Assembly: GCA_013399015.1 (NCBI GenBank)
Contig: VWZX01007020.1
Location: 930,001 to 994,000, forward strand
Source: Galbula dea
Lineage: Eukaryota; Chordata; Aves; Piciformes; Galbulidae
Direction of reading: 5' to 3'
DNA length: 64,000 nt
Shown: in pieces, positions 12,984 to 25,600 of the stretch
Numbering within the stretch: the stretch's first letter is position 1
How the letters are laid out: each line of letters opens with the position of its first letter
Made by a program: the position numbers and the translations under genes
The notes under the pieces: generated by a model
Seen by the model: the letters and a program-made list of their open reading frames with translations, nothing else
Database searches by the model: none
What the model was told of the DNA's origin: nothing

Positions 12984-13430
12984 CTGATGTTGGAGAGTGT
13001 CCAAAGAAGGGCAACGTAGCTGGCAAAGGGTCTAGATAACAAGTCTTATGAGGAGCGCTCAGGAACTGGAGCTGTTAGTCTGGAGAAGAGCAGGCTGAGG
13101 GGAGACTTTCTTGCTCTCTAAAAATACCTGAAAGGAGGTTGTAGCAAGGGGGGTGGGGGGCAGTTTCCCAGGTCACTAGCGATAGGACAAGAGGAAATGG
13201 TCTCATGTTGAGCCAGGGGAGGTATAGATTGGATATGAGGAAAAATTCATTCAATGAAATAGTGTTTAGGCATTGGAACAGGCTGCCCAGGGAAGTGATG
13301 GAGTCACCACCCCTGGAGGTGTTCGAAAAACATGTAGATGTGGCACTTTGCAACATGAGAATGGTGGTGTTGGGTTGACAGTTGGACTTGATGACCTTAG
13401 AGGTCTTTTCCAACCTTAATGATTCTATCT
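12984..13430 (+). mobile_element. CR1 LINE 3' fragment (sense)
   Basis: Plus-strand copy of the 3' end of an avian CR1 retrotransposon. Signature words in order: GTTGGAGAGTGTCCAAAGAA near the left end, GGCTGAGGGGAGAC, GATAGGACAAGAGGAAATGG, CATTGGAACAGGCTGCCCAG, CCCTGGAGGTGTTCG, then GACCTTAGAGGTC and TTTCCAACC. It ends in a degraded ATGATTCTATC tail. It is truncated at the 5' end, as most CR1 copies are, and keeps only the C-terminal end of ORF2 and the 3' UTR. The central G run near 13148-13162 is a local interruption. It lies tail-to-tail with the minus-strand CR1 that starts 93 bases further on. Confidence 0.95.
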
Positions 13431-13523
13431 TTACTGTAAATCCCTTCAGCTTTCCCTGAGGAGTGCATTTGTAAACATGACTTTTGGGTACCTCAAACTA
13501 GAGCCTTTCCGGGCTCTGGTTTT

Positions 13524-13890
13524 CACAGAATCACAGAATATTAGGAGTTGGAAGGGACCTCCAGAGATCATCTAGTCCAACCCTCCTGTCAAAGCAGGTT
13601 CACCTAGAGTATGTTGCACAGGATGGCATCCAGGCAGGTTTTGAATGTCTCCAGAGAGGGAGACCTCCCTAGGCAGCCTGTTCCAGTGCTCCACCACTCT
13701 CAAAGTAAATAATTTGCTCCTTATGTTTAGATGGAACTTCCTATACTCCAGTTTGTGCCCATTACCGCTTGTCCTGTCACTGGGCACCACTGAAAAAAGC
13801 CTGGTCCATCCTCCTGACACCCACCCATGAAGTATTTATAAGTATTGACATGATCTCCCATCAGTCTTCTCTTTTCTAGGCTAAGGAAGA
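13524..13890 (-). mobile_element. CR1 LINE 3' fragment (antisense)
   Basis: Starts with CACAGAATCACAGAATATTA, the complement of the CR1 3' tail, followed by GGAGTTGGAAGGGACCTCC and TCATCTAGTCCAACCC. Further words include CTAGGCAGCCTGTTCCAGTG, TTGTGCCCATTACCGCTTGT and a degraded CTTTTCTAGGCTAAGG at the right end. The 5' part of the element is missing. The internal 3' UTR differs from the plus-strand copy just to the left, so the two probably belong to different CR1 subfamilies and inserted separately. The right boundary is approximate. Confidence 0.95.
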
Positions 13891-16800
13891 GTTTTTCTTT
13901 TTGGTGAATTAATGGTCTTGTTCTAACAGTGAATAAAAGCAGCAAGTGATGAGTTACATACATGAAACTTTTTCATCAAACATAATTGTGTCTATTTCAG
14001 CAAAGGAGAAAGATGCTTAGAGACTGATGTCCTGAAAGAAAAATGAGACCTAAACAAACAGAAAATGCTTAAATGAAGCAGAAGTAAGGGAGCCTGCAGA
14101 TAATGGATGATGATTCAAGAGAGTTATGCATAAGCGCCTGACAAAGGGTATAGGTCATTCAACACTTATAAAGATTATTGGGATGATATGAAGGCTATGT
14201 CACAAATAATCTGATTAACGTGAGCTTCTGAAGAAGGTTCAGACTCACAGAAGACTTTGAGATTATGAGCTTTGGGAACTGGAAAAGTAGAATTACCATC
14301 AAAAGATATGATCAGGAAAGATGAAAGAGAATGAAAGGAGTTTGGAAGAGCCCTGGCAACAGCTGCTAGCCTTCTTCCTTTTATAAAATCAGCATTCAGG
14401 TGCAGATACCTGCAGATACCAGAACTCCAATTCCAAAAAGTAACCATAACAAAAATAGAGCCATTACTCAATGCACCTTTACATCTCCAACTGGCACTGA
14501 TCATCAAATATAAGTAATGCCCCTGAAGAAAAGCCAGAGCAAAACAGTTCAATACATTTCTGAATATTGATTCCTTCCAGAAACCAAAGCAATCTGGATA
14601 GGACTGAAAGAAAACTGGACACCCGTCTTTGGTGTAAAATCAGTTACAATCCAATTAAGCATCTATCAGAAAGCCAACATAAACACTCACATGCAGCAAC
14701 AAAAGAGAAAACAAAACCATGTTGGACTGTAGGATTAGTTCTCTAAAATCTAACAGCATAAGATTAAGAGACCTGGCCTGTTTCACAGCCACAGACACAT
14801 GATTAAAGCATAAAACACACGTGTCAGAATAAAACTGTTAAATAAATCATTTTACAAGGAGGAATTTTAAAGTTTATTTCCACTGTCTTCTTGGCAACTA
14901 GTTAATTACCTGCTTATATTTTCTTAAGATGAGGAGGAAGCTGAAAAGAGGCCATTAATAAATCAGATGTTCCCCAGCAGCTCCAAGCCTTTAAACACAG
15001 TGGACAGCAGCTTTTACTATGAGAGAGTATAGCCAAGCTCATAACACCATTACTCAAAAAATCCAAACAGCCCTTCAGTCGCCAGTCTTCTCAAGTGCTT
15101 GTGGGGAAAAAGGTCCATTAAGAAAACTCTAGAATATACACACATGGAAGAAAGTGAAGAAAGGAAGCACAATGGAGCACAAACATTAATCTCAGGCAAC
15201 CACAGCAAGGATGCTGTGGCAGAGACTTGTGCTTCACAGTAGCAGAACAGTGTGGAACAATGCTGTGATTGTGGAGAGAAAGAAAATGTTTCTCATAGCC
15301 CTACAGATACCATTGACCATTCCCAGGGGCATCAGCATGGCTTTGCCATGAGCACCAAATACCTGTAGGGTACAGCCAGGCTGGGGCGGTTAGAGTCAGG
15401 TGTGTGAGATTCTCCCAGGAACCCTCCCACAGCTGGGCATGCCAATATGGAAAAAGGCCAGCACAGCGAAGAGAGGCAACAACTGAGGACAGACTTCAAA
15501 CACTATGCTAAAAAACGCGAAGATTCGTGTAGGTAAAAGATTTGGGAATTAAAAAAAACAGCAAAAAGAATCACCTGGTCAAAGAAACAGATCTGAAGTA
15601 AATATTTAGCTTTCAACCATAATATCTAATTAAAATTAAAAGGAAACACAAAAGTCAGAAAAATAAGCACACCACCACTCCAAGTGTACTAGGAACAGGC
15701 AACAAACTGTATTAACACCAAGTCCAACAAGAATGTAGGCTATTTGTCAATCAGTCATAGGCAAAAGAACTGATTAAGAAAATTGGATGAATTTTTCTGC
15801 AGTTGATAAATGCTCAGGAGAGCGTCTGCAGAAAAAGATGACCAGAGAGAAGAACGTGACAGAAGAAACACAAAGAAGTGCAGCTATCTCCAGTCAATGG
15901 AGAAGACAATCACCACCATGTCCTTTTCAGCACCCCAGAAGAATTGCCCAGAATGGCTGAGGCTGGAAGACAAAGAGCACTAACAGGCATCCCATGATAA
16001 AACTCATATGCCCACAGCCCTTGGGATAACTACAAGCAAGGTTTCAAAAGGAGGTTTATTTCAGAGACAACCATTTAGATCAGAAGCTCCCACAAAGCTG
16101 CATTCCCAACAGGAGCAGGAAGAACTAAAACATTACAAGACACCACTTTTCCTCTATAATTCCAGCTATCACTACAGAAAGAGATTTTTTTTTTTTCTGG
16201 CACGTTTTAAACGCATCCAAGAGCTGCTGCAAAGGCAGTTGTGTGGCCGTACTGATGTAAGGCAGATAGCCCCAACCATCAGTGCCAGTGGAGCTGTCAC
16301 TGGAAGGCAGAGGCCCTGCAAAAAGAATACGGTTATTGAAGGCAATGCAGAAGCAACAGAAAGGCTTGAACAGATAAAGGACCATGGAGTAGAGAAGCAT
16401 AGGTAAGGCAGGAGGAAGTAGAAAGCACAATAGAAGACATGGAAGAGAAAGATGATGCGGTAAGAGGTATAGCAGCATATGTCACCAAGTAAGGTCCAGA
16501 ACTCAATGACTGCCACAGCAAATGCTACCCGACTAGTAATAAGAGTCCCTCCTCAGCAGCCCATCTAGCAACCTGCAGAAAGTAGCCTTCATCTTAGCAT
16601 TTCGGTGCCAAGAAAATGAGTGCAAAACAGTTGTTTGGCAAGCACTGAGGCTTCAAATTCCACATGGTTGAATGTGTTTCCCCTAATAAAACACAGTCAT
16701 TAACACAGTGCTATTTTTAAATGTGATTTTTAGAAACTGTGTCATACAAGAGGTACGCTGTGGGGTAGAAGGGTGGAGATGCAGAGTGGAAACAGAGGCC

Positions 16801-17425
16801 CCTTGAGTGTTGCTCACAGAGATAAAGCTATTGGGAAAGCAGCAGATGCAGAACAGACACCAAAATCATGGGTGATGATATTAGTAAAGTTAGCGGTTAC
16901 ACAGGTGTGTGCAACAGGGCTATCAGATACCAAAAAGGTCCTGAAACACAGTAGGGCCAAGCCTAAAAGTTAAGTACTAGGTGAAAGCAAAACCCAGCAC
17001 TAAAATACTGCAAAGCCAGGTGTAGTCAGTGAGCAAAATGTTTGTGCACTGCCACAGAAGCTCTACATTTTTCAGACACCTAATGACATTGTGGCACAAA
17101 AAGAAAGCTAAACAAAGAGCTGCCTTCGCTTTAGCTCCACTAAAAACACATAGAACAAAATCAGTTCCAGACATGTGGGAAAGAACTAACAACTGCTAAC
17201 AACAACAGTAAAGCCAGCATTAGTTTTCCAAGAGAAAGAAAAAACAGGAATAATAAAAATAATCACATGAATCACAAAATAAGATGTTTTCAACAATCTG
17301 AGTATCATTTAAAAATAATTATTAAAATAAATCAAAACTAGTTTACTGAATTTAAAATTCACATGTCGGAGACTGACATGGTTTCAAAGGTATTCCTGTA
17401 TAAATGGTCAGTACTAACAGCGTAT
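13891..17425. other. No gene recognised
   Basis: AT-rich sequence between CR1 copies. An exact 10-base tandem duplication (TGCAGATACC twice) occurs at 14401-14420. A minus-strand open frame of 125 codons at 14175-14552 has a good acceptor-like pyrimidine tract inside it but no recognisable product. Around 16.1-16.5 kb overlapping minus-strand frames are pyrimidine-rich and look like a compositional effect. Confidence 0.45.
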
Positions 17426-18540
17426 AGAGTGATAGCATGTCCTGAGTTGGAAGTGACCCACAAGGATCATTGCTTCCAACTCCCATATTATGCACAGAAC
17501 AAACCCAAAAGTTACACCACATGTCTGAGGGTGTTGTCCTAGTGCTTCTTGAACTCTGTCAGGTTTGCTGCTGTGACTGCTTCCCCAGGAGCCTGTTCCA
17601 ATGCTCCAGCACTCTCTGGGTGAAGAACTTTTTCCTAACATCCAACCTAAAGTTACCATGGCAGAGCTTCATGACATTCTCAGGACATGATTGGCCCTTT
17701 TGGCTGCCAGGGCACACTGCTGACTTGTGCTCAACTTGTCATTGACCAGAATCCCCAGATCCCTCTCTGTGGGGCTGCTCTCCAGCCTCTTGTTCCCCAG
17801 TCCATATGTACATTCAGGGCTGCCCTGTCCCAGGTGCAAAACCCAGCACCTGCCCTTATTAAATTTCATACGGTTGGTGATTGCCCAGCCCTCCAGTCTG
17901 TCCAGATCTCTCTGCAGGGCCTCTCTGCCTTCAAGGGAGTCAACATCTCCGAATTTGTTGGCACTGGCAAACTTACTTAGTATACCTTCCTGTCCTGCAT
18001 CCAAGTTGTTTATGAAGTTATTGAAGACCATTGGCTCCATGATGGGTCCCTGTGGAACCTCATCAGTGACCAGTTGCCAGCCCAATGTATCCATTTACTC
18101 ATAACCCTTTGAGCCCAATCCATTAGCCCGTTGTTCATCTATCTCACGATGTCCTTATCTAGCTGGATGCTGGGCATTTTGTCCAGAAGGATACTGTGGG
18201 AGATAGTATTGAAGGCTTTACTGAAAACTGAAATGATAACATCAACTTGTCTCCCTTGGTCGACCAGGTGGGTAACCTTGTCATAAAAGGAAATTAAATT
18301 TGTTAAGGAGGACTTTCCCCTCATGAACCCATGCTGGCTGCAACCAATAATTGCACTGTCTTTCAAATGTTTTTCAGTAACTCCTAGGATAGTTTTCTCC
18401 ATGATTTTACCAGGTACAGAATTTGCAGAATTATTTTTTTCTTGAAAAAATACTGAAAAATTTTCTTGACCTTTTTTTTTTTTCTCTTGAAACTATGGAC
18501 AACATTTGCCAGCTTCCAGTCGATTAGGACACCCCCATAC
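17426..18540 (-). mobile_element. CR1 LINE, ORF2 reverse transcriptase and 3' part (antisense)
   Basis: This is the 3' piece of an antisense CR1. The left end (17426-17660) is the 3' terminal region (TCCTGAGTTGGAAGTGACCC, then AGGAGCCTGTTCCAATGCTC). From about 17669 to 18530 the minus strand encodes reverse-transcriptase remnants: QHGFMRGKSSLTNLISFYDK, FSKAFNTISHSILLDKM, the PQG-type segment QGPIMEPMVFNNFINNLDAG, FASANKFGDV, ALQRDLDRLEGWA and FNKGRCWVLHLGQGSPE. The DNA between the end of the RT and the 3' UTR is shorter than in complete copies, which suggests an internal deletion near 17665. Catalytic positions are altered (see findings) and frames are broken near 18100-18140 and 18410-18480, so it is a dead copy. 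A sense CR1 separates it from its 5' piece. Confidence 0.93.
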
Positions 18541-18905
18541 TCCAATGAGGAGGCTGAGGGGAGACCTTATCGCTCTCTTCAGCTACTTGAAAGGCCATTC
18601 TAGGGAGGCGGGTGTTGGCCTCTTCTCCCTTGTGACTAGTGACAGGACTAGAGGGAATGGGCTTAAGTTGTGCCAGGGTAGGTTCAGATTAGATATTAGG
18701 AAGAATTTCTTTACTGAAAGAGTGGTGAGATATTGGAATAGGCTGTCCAGGGAGGTGGTGGAGTCACCATCCCTGGAGGTTTTTAAGAAGAGGACTGATG
18801 TGGTTCTTCAGGGGCTGATTTAGGGATAAGAGTAATGTAGGGCTATCGGTTGGACTAGATGATCTTGAGGGTCCTTTCCAACCGTAATGATTCTGTGATT
18901 CTGTG
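18541..18905 (+). mobile_element. CR1 LINE 3' fragment (sense), nested in antisense CR1
   Basis: Plus-strand CR1 3' fragment with GAGGAGGCTGAGGGGAGACC, TATCGCTCTCTTCAGCTACT, GTGACTAGTGACAGGACTAG, TTAGATATTAGGAAGAATTT, GGAATAGGCTGTCCAGGGAG and the tail TGATTCTGTGATTCTGTGA. It interrupts the antisense CR1 between the segment encoding MGPDGI (right side) and the one encoding DWKLANV (left side), two parts of one CR1 ORF2. It must be younger than its host copy. The short frame at 18506-18823 is this element's ORF2 C-terminal end running out of the junction. No clear target-site duplication is visible, as is usual for CR1. Confidence 0.93.
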
Positions 18906-19345
18906 AATCCCATCAGGCCCCATGGATTTATAGTGATCTATCTGGAGCAGCAAGTCCCACACAAATTCAGGGTTGGCTGGGAGTTTAACATTCTTGCAGT
19001 CATGGTATCTAGTGGGGGGCTCCGGGCACCCCAGAGCTCATCATCTGTGTTGATGGTGGAGGCAAAGACAGCATTAAAAGTCTCTGCTTTGTCTATGTCC
19101 CTGTTTGTGAGGTGACAGTCCTCCTCAAGTAATGCACCAATATTATTTCTGGTCTGCCTCTTGCTATTAACATTTTTTTTAAAAAGCCCTTTTCATTGTT
19201 CCCAACTGTGCTGGCCAGCTTTAAGTCTAGTTGGGCTTTGGCCACCTGAATTTTCTCCCTACAGTTGTGAAGAGTGTTTCTGTAATCCTCCCATGTTGCC
19301 TGACCTTGCTTCCACTGGCCATATGCTTCATTTTTTATGCCTAAG
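18906..19345 (-). mobile_element. CR1 LINE, 5' piece of the split antisense copy
   Basis: Minus-strand continuation of the CR1 that begins at 17426. Translated pieces include NEAYGQWKQGQATWEDYRNT, REKIQVAKAQLDLKLASTVG and FVWDLLLQIDHYKSMGPDGI. These match the region of CR1 ORF2 between the endonuclease and the reverse-transcriptase domains and the start of the RT. The element ends near 19345, so the endonuclease domain and 5' end are missing. With the 3' piece it makes up about 1.55 kb of one truncated CR1. Confidence 0.92.
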
Positions 19346-22217
19346 CAAAGAATATATGATGAGTATATGCTAATTAAGTAATATAGATAGCAATAACTTA
19401 ATGAGTACATGATATTTTCCCCTAAGAAAAACGATTAGCACTGATCAATCCATCTGCACTCTTCACGCCTAGATTTTTGTCCTGGTAGCACACTTCTCAC
19501 GCTTCCCTCCATACTATTTTGTGAGAAGCATTGGTCAATGCAAGTAAACATTCTTACACTTTGACTTAGAAATACAAAAATATTAGTTCATTTACATCTG
19601 ATCTAGTAAAAAGAGATTTGTACCTGGTGATCCTATTTATTTCGTCCTTGTCTGTCAAAACTAGCTAAGGATCTCTTTCCTACTATCGAGTGATCTTTGC
19701 CCTGTCAAACTGCTCACTCCCTGCTCTCCCCCACACTCAGGAAAACAATCTCGTCCATAGCCAGAAAGAGCAATAATAATCCATCATCATAGACACAGAG
19801 CAGCTCCTTAATTCCTCATTTTCTTTTATTTTATGTTCTCGGCAACCACTCACTTCCTGCTCTTCGAGAAACTTGTCTCTCTTCCCTCTTACAGAAATGG
19901 CATCCTAAACTTCAGACATAACTGCCTATTCTGCCAACGTTTTTCTGGCATCCCCCAAAGCCATCAGGGCTTTTGAGAGGAAAGTGCTTCCCAAGCCACC
20001 CTCTTACACATGTTTGATGAATCAAGTATTGCCCAATACTCACTTCTGTCAAATGCATCATACAAATACTGTTCTGACAGTTTTAGAGTAGCACAGGAAC
20101 AGATTTGGAAGCAAATCTCATTCTCAAGACCAGAGACAAGGATATTAAAGAAAGAACATTTTGGTGGATGTGAGTATATGTTTCCCTACTTACTGACCAG
20201 AAGGGAGGAAGGTGAATTGCTACTTACTTTCGGAGTCTGCAGTAAGATTTTGGATTCACACTGCCAGACTCAGATGATACTATCACCTGCATCTAAAAAG
20301 GCACTTCAGCAAGGGTATTTGCAAAAAATTAACAGCAATGGTTTTATCAAAGCATGAAAACAAAATGTGCCCTGATTTATAAGAAACAGATGAATAGCGT
20401 ATGAACACATCCTTTAGGATCATCTGCAAAACAAAAGGATGTGTGCTGTAGGAACTTTTGTTGATAGGTGAAAAATTGTTAGTCACAAGGGGGAGTAGTA
20501 TGGGAAAAGCACCACTGGATTTCCTCTCTTCCTGGCCATTGCCTCCCTTCCTTTCTTTTTTTTTTATATTTAACTTAAAAAATTTGCTATTTTTTTTTCT
20601 AAAGTGAAATTCTGGACACTATTTCTATGAATCTCCAGGGTTTGTATAAGGTCTGTTATAGCAGCTACAATCATAATCTGGCTTCTCCCAGCTTGTTGGC
20701 TGAATTACTTCAAAGAGCTCCACACAGACTGTCTACAAAGCCTCTCAAATAAGCACAACTGCAACAACAATTTTCATGATCAGAGCAGTCCTAGATATCT
20801 CTCTGTCACGGTGCATGGGCAAAAGCCCATGATCCCCCCAGCTCAAAGCCAGAGTCAGGACAATATAACATGCATAAATCCACCTGGTCAGCCTGCTTTT
20901 TCCTACTGATAGAGTAAATTATATACTTTTGTAATTTTTTTTTTATTTTTATCACCCATTTCTACTATGCCAAAGCTCCCAGACCAACCAGCCCCTAAGA
21001 CTTCTATCCCTGGCCTTTGTTCTCCATTACTGGAGATCCTAAGACAGTAATGCTGTCATCTCCATCTGCAAAGGGAGAAAAATCTGACTATGAATTTCTA
21101 GCTGAGAATACTGTTTGACATGGTATATGTCCCAGAAAGAAAAGACACAGGCAGTATATTACAGACTCTTTCCGGAGAATAGAAAGTGATCTCAGAGGGC
21201 GGTAGGATGCTGCATGAAAGCATTTACACCCCATATAAGAGAAACCCCATGCACTAGTTGAGTCTCTTTAAATTCTTCATAAAGAAGAAACACTGTGAAT
21301 CAGCAATTTCTTCCTCATATTTGTGAAGCAGCTAAGAAGTAAGGTATGAGTGCTAAAATCTCCACTGAAAGAAACTTCTGACAAGGTCTGAGGAAAAGGG
21401 ATGGATACAATGTAAATGCATGGAGTGACCAAGATGATCATCCATAGCACTCATTTCTTTGATGTCAAGGTAAACCCCACACCACAGGAGAAAGTAAGGA
21501 ACTCTGCAATAGTTTCCCAGTACAGAATCAGTCTCATGGAGTTCATACAGCATAGACAGAGATTGTAAAACAATTTAAAATCATTCACTTGTAGTTCTCG
21601 AGCAGAAAACACTTCTCAGTTCAAAGACAATCAAAAGATACTTTAGGGTCATATACTTCATACAAATGACTCAGTCACTTCTTGATTTTTCACTTTCAGT
21701 TGTCCAGTGAAGAACTAGGTGGACATGGGAATTTGTTCTGGTAGACACTAGTTTCCTGCAGCAAAAGAATATAGGTCTCCATCTCTGGAATTAGGACCAC
21801 AGTGACATCCACCAAGTATGGGTGGCTCCTGTGTTGCCTGTTTGACCTGACCAATCTCAGCACTCAAGACTGCACTCTGTGGAAGCTCAAGGATTTCTTG
21901 GTTGCATCATTCACAGATCTCAGAGGCAATGACTGTCATGAGACAATGGGCAAAAGGTGAGATTTGAAGAATATAAATGAGACAGCAGACAACTTCCAGC
22001 AATGGTTTTAAGGCATAATGTTCTTCCAGCGAGACTGAACTACTGTTGGAAATCACCCAGTTCTATCCAGGTCTCTTTTCTTGTGATCAGCACCATTGCC
22101 AACAATCTCTGGAAATGACAGTGTTCAAGCCATCAGTGTGTGTGTCACAGTATTTGTAGGTCTTTGTCACTAACACAAGGAATCTTTACTGTCTTGCCAC
22201 GAGCTTCACCAGAGTCC

Positions 22218-22613
22218 TTATGGACTGTGACAGTCCTTCTGAGCTTCTGCCTTGAAACAGAGCACACCTCTTTTGCATTCAACTGTTCTGCTCTGAAGTG
22301 CTGTCACTGCCTCTGACTTCAGAGGTGATGTTAAGTTTGTTTCTGCTAACAACGCTGATAGCAAAGCCATAGGGGATATTGGGTTGATCTTCTGTGCCAA
22401 CTTTTGTGGTAAAGTTGTTTCGGATGACAAGTGACTATTTCTTTCTTTTGGGTACCAAAAGACATAAAATTTCTCCCATTTTGATACCATGAATTGAGGA
22501 TCTCAGAAAACTGCAGAGTATCTACTTGGTATATCGGATTTCTTGAGGTAGAAGAGACATAAGCACCTTTTGCCCTCTAGAGCAACCACTGCACGGCAGG
22601 GTGACTGAGGCTT
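22218..22613 (-). pseudogene. Possible decayed coding sequence, identity unknown
   Basis: On the minus strand two frames alternate with protein-like content. One reads VIRNNFTTKVGTEDQPNIPY, followed by GFAISVVSRNKLNITSEVRG and SDSTSEQNS, with in-frame stops upstream (after the segments ending EIRYTK and PKRKK). A second frame over the same bases is open from 22490 to 22218 and continues past the first frame's stop with KRGVLCFKAEAQKDC. This is what a frameshifted retrocopy can look like, but I cannot name a parent and see no poly-A tail. Chance is a serious alternative. Confidence 0.15.
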
Positions 22614-25600
22614 AAAGACAGAGTATTTTGTGTCCCCATTTCACACAGGCGATTTGCCAGTATATCCAGCTGTTTGTTACTTCCTTCAATAGCTAATGGC
22701 ATTCAAACCAGTAGAACAGAAAATTGTAAATGAATCTACAGATTGTACAGTTCATGGAGATTTCAAAGGAGTCTAGCCTGGGCTAAAATCTAGCAAGTTG
22801 GAAATCATTTAGACAACTTACCATGACAGTCAGTAAAGGAAACCAAAGTTTCAGCCAACCTCCTGCCTTAAGTAAACAAGATAGATGTGTAGCCCTGTCA
22901 GAATCAGCTAGTCAAGAACAAGTCTCAAGCACACCAAAAATCAAATCTATACTGACACTGACTTGAAAGAGAAGTGTATTTTTGCTGAGCATATATAAAA
23001 CTCATTTCTCATTTACTGAGAAGAAAAAGAAAGACTGATTCTGACACAAGGTTGCAGATTGTCTTAATACTTGAGCCTTCTAGATGTAGAAAAGGCTTTG
23101 CCAAGAAAGGAAAACATGCTGGAGATTTGATCTATATTCCAAAAGGTCTTTGCAGTCCTATAAAGTGACCCAGACTTTAATACTGATTTTATCAAATATC
23201 ATAATACTACACAGGCTAGCATTTCTTTTGAAAGTATTTGCATAATGAATAACATGTCAAGCTGTGTAAACCTTTACATTTTTGGTTTCTCATCTAGATA
23301 GCTTTCAAACAAGGTCAAAAGCAAAGCTATTAAGTTTATTTTACTTTTTTTTACTTTTAACCAGAAATAAGACTTGTTATTTTTCAAGCATTCATGGCAC
23401 CTCCTTCATTTTAAGTAAGGAGAAATGGTCCCAACATATTACATATGGCATAATAGATTTTTGGAAGACTCTTCTGTTGATTAACCTTACAGTTAAATAA
23501 AATGCTTAAGAGAAAACAATTGGCACAAGCTCCCTGATCAAAATGTCACCTTGAAAATGGCTCCAAGTCATTTGTCACCGTATAGTTTACCCAGGTTGCA
23601 CAATACTGGCATCCCATAGTAACCCACTGCAACTGTAACTAGACAGCCTGGGGTGATAAGGAAATTACAGGTTTTACCTTTCTGGCTATCCACAGATAAT
23701 TAGCAGCTCCCATAGGTCACAATGATCTAGGAAATACCATGTCAAAGGCAATCCTTGTGCAAGCACTGACTCTGACAGTGCTTTACTATCTCTAGCCAAG
23801 GTTAAACTTGGGTCATTGTACATGTAAATGTATGGAATCACGCATATCATGCCAAACAAGCTTGGTTCAGTGTTTGACCTTTACAGAGTATGCTTTTCTT
23901 GTAGCATTTAGAAATTATTTGTAAAGGCTGGCATCCAAAGTGTGAATACAGCTGAGAGGTTATAAACAGAACTAGGTATTTTCTCTTGCTCTGCTACTAT
24001 CTGGGCCTGTCTGCCCATCTTCTGCTGTCTGGGCCCTAGTATTTCAGACAGAATAAGCTGCAGCTGAGAAATGACATCAATGTTAGACTGCCCCTTCTGA
24101 TTGCAGGCAAAATGAAAATTCCTCAGACAGGTGACTCAATGCCCTTGTAAAGGGTAAAAGTCAAATTCTGCCCTTTTGAAGAAAAATGTTGGTAGCTCCC
24201 TGCCTGCTTTGAAAATTGCAATACACTCTACACAGATATGGCTGAGAACAAAGATGGTTAGTGTTTTACTCCAGCACGTCTTTGCTTGTTATTTTTATGT
24301 CATTCAGATTGCCTCAGTGTTATTGTGCATTTAAGCAGCTATTTATTACACTTGCCTTTTAGAAGATGATACAAATACCTGGACCATAAGAAATATTTGG
24401 GTAGAAATGCCACAGTCTAATTTTTTTATCGAGTATTTGTGGCATATACAATAGAAATCAATATACCACAACATCCCTTAATTCCCATATTCTCATCACA
24501 CACAGTAAACTCAGACCCCATTGTAAAACACAGCACAGCAAGTGCACTGGTATCAGGCATGTTGCATCCCCTTCGTTCTGCAAGATTTCATAACCACCTT
24601 CTGCCTCTGCTCTCTGTAGCCAATCTCTAGATGTCCACCCTACGTCTGAAAGAAGCAGCTCCAGTTCCCATCTGGTCAGTGAAACAGAGACACTTCTTGC
24701 CTGGTGTGACAAAGCCAAATACCCTGCAGCACTTTCTGCAGACAGAAAGAAGCACCAGAAGTGGGATTTACTGCATAGCTTGAACATTACACCACAGTGC
24801 AATACCAAAGGATATTTGATGGCTTCTTTAATAAACACAAAGACCATATTTCTATTTGCATAAGTGGCCTGATTCCATAACCAATGCTATTGAGCACACC
24901 TTTTATCTTTTAAAGTGAGATTTTTATACTTAAAACCTGAGAACCTCTGGTGCTATGACATCTGTCAAAATGTTTCTTTCATTTTCCACACGTCCCTGCA
25001 TTTGCAGTTTGAGTCAGACCATTTGGACAGCATTTTACTGTGCTTTCTCCGACCTCCAGGCTCGTGAATGCTGTGGTACACGGGGTGGGGGGCTGGCTCT
25101 TGGCAAGACAAGCTAACGTCAGGCTCACAAGTGATAAAGGCCTGAGTAGTCTTTTTCTCTCTCCCTGAACAGCCTATGGCACAGAGGGGAAAACCAACTA
25201 CAAGTCCTTCCATGAACATAGTAGTCAGTTAATGACCATAATTTGAGCCATTCAGCTTAGTTCACTTTAGAAAAATCACATGATGAAGAGAAACATGATG
25301 AAGAAGATACGAATGACTATGCTTGGATGCACCCACATGTCACTGGGAAACAGGCATACCGCTACGGATCAGTCACACCTTCATCAACAGCACTTGTGCC
25401 ACAAGAACAGTTAGAAGCATTGTTTGCTCCTACCAGCTTTATGGGCGTTTCTGCACTGTGTGTAACCCACTAGAGGAATAAAAAACCGAAACAAAACAGT
25501 CCAAAGCCTTGAAGGGACACAATCTCTCAGCAGAAATGTGGTAGCAACAGAAAATGTCAATCACTGGCAGAAATACGTGCACACAACACGGAGATGTCCT

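Noticed and set aside
14401..14420. 10-base tandem duplication giving two tandem minus-strand donors
   Set aside because: Reads like a small slippage event. No supported exon uses it.
16125..16521. Overlapping minus-strand frames rich in Leu, Phe and Cys
   Set aside because: Several frames over the same purine-rich plus strand are open at once, a compositional effect. A good acceptor near 16318 has no matching donor.
24458..24847. 129-codon minus-strand frame next to a good acceptor
   Set aside because: No convincing donor in frame and no recognised protein. Another frame behind the same acceptor is also open for about 35 codons, so openness is not informative.
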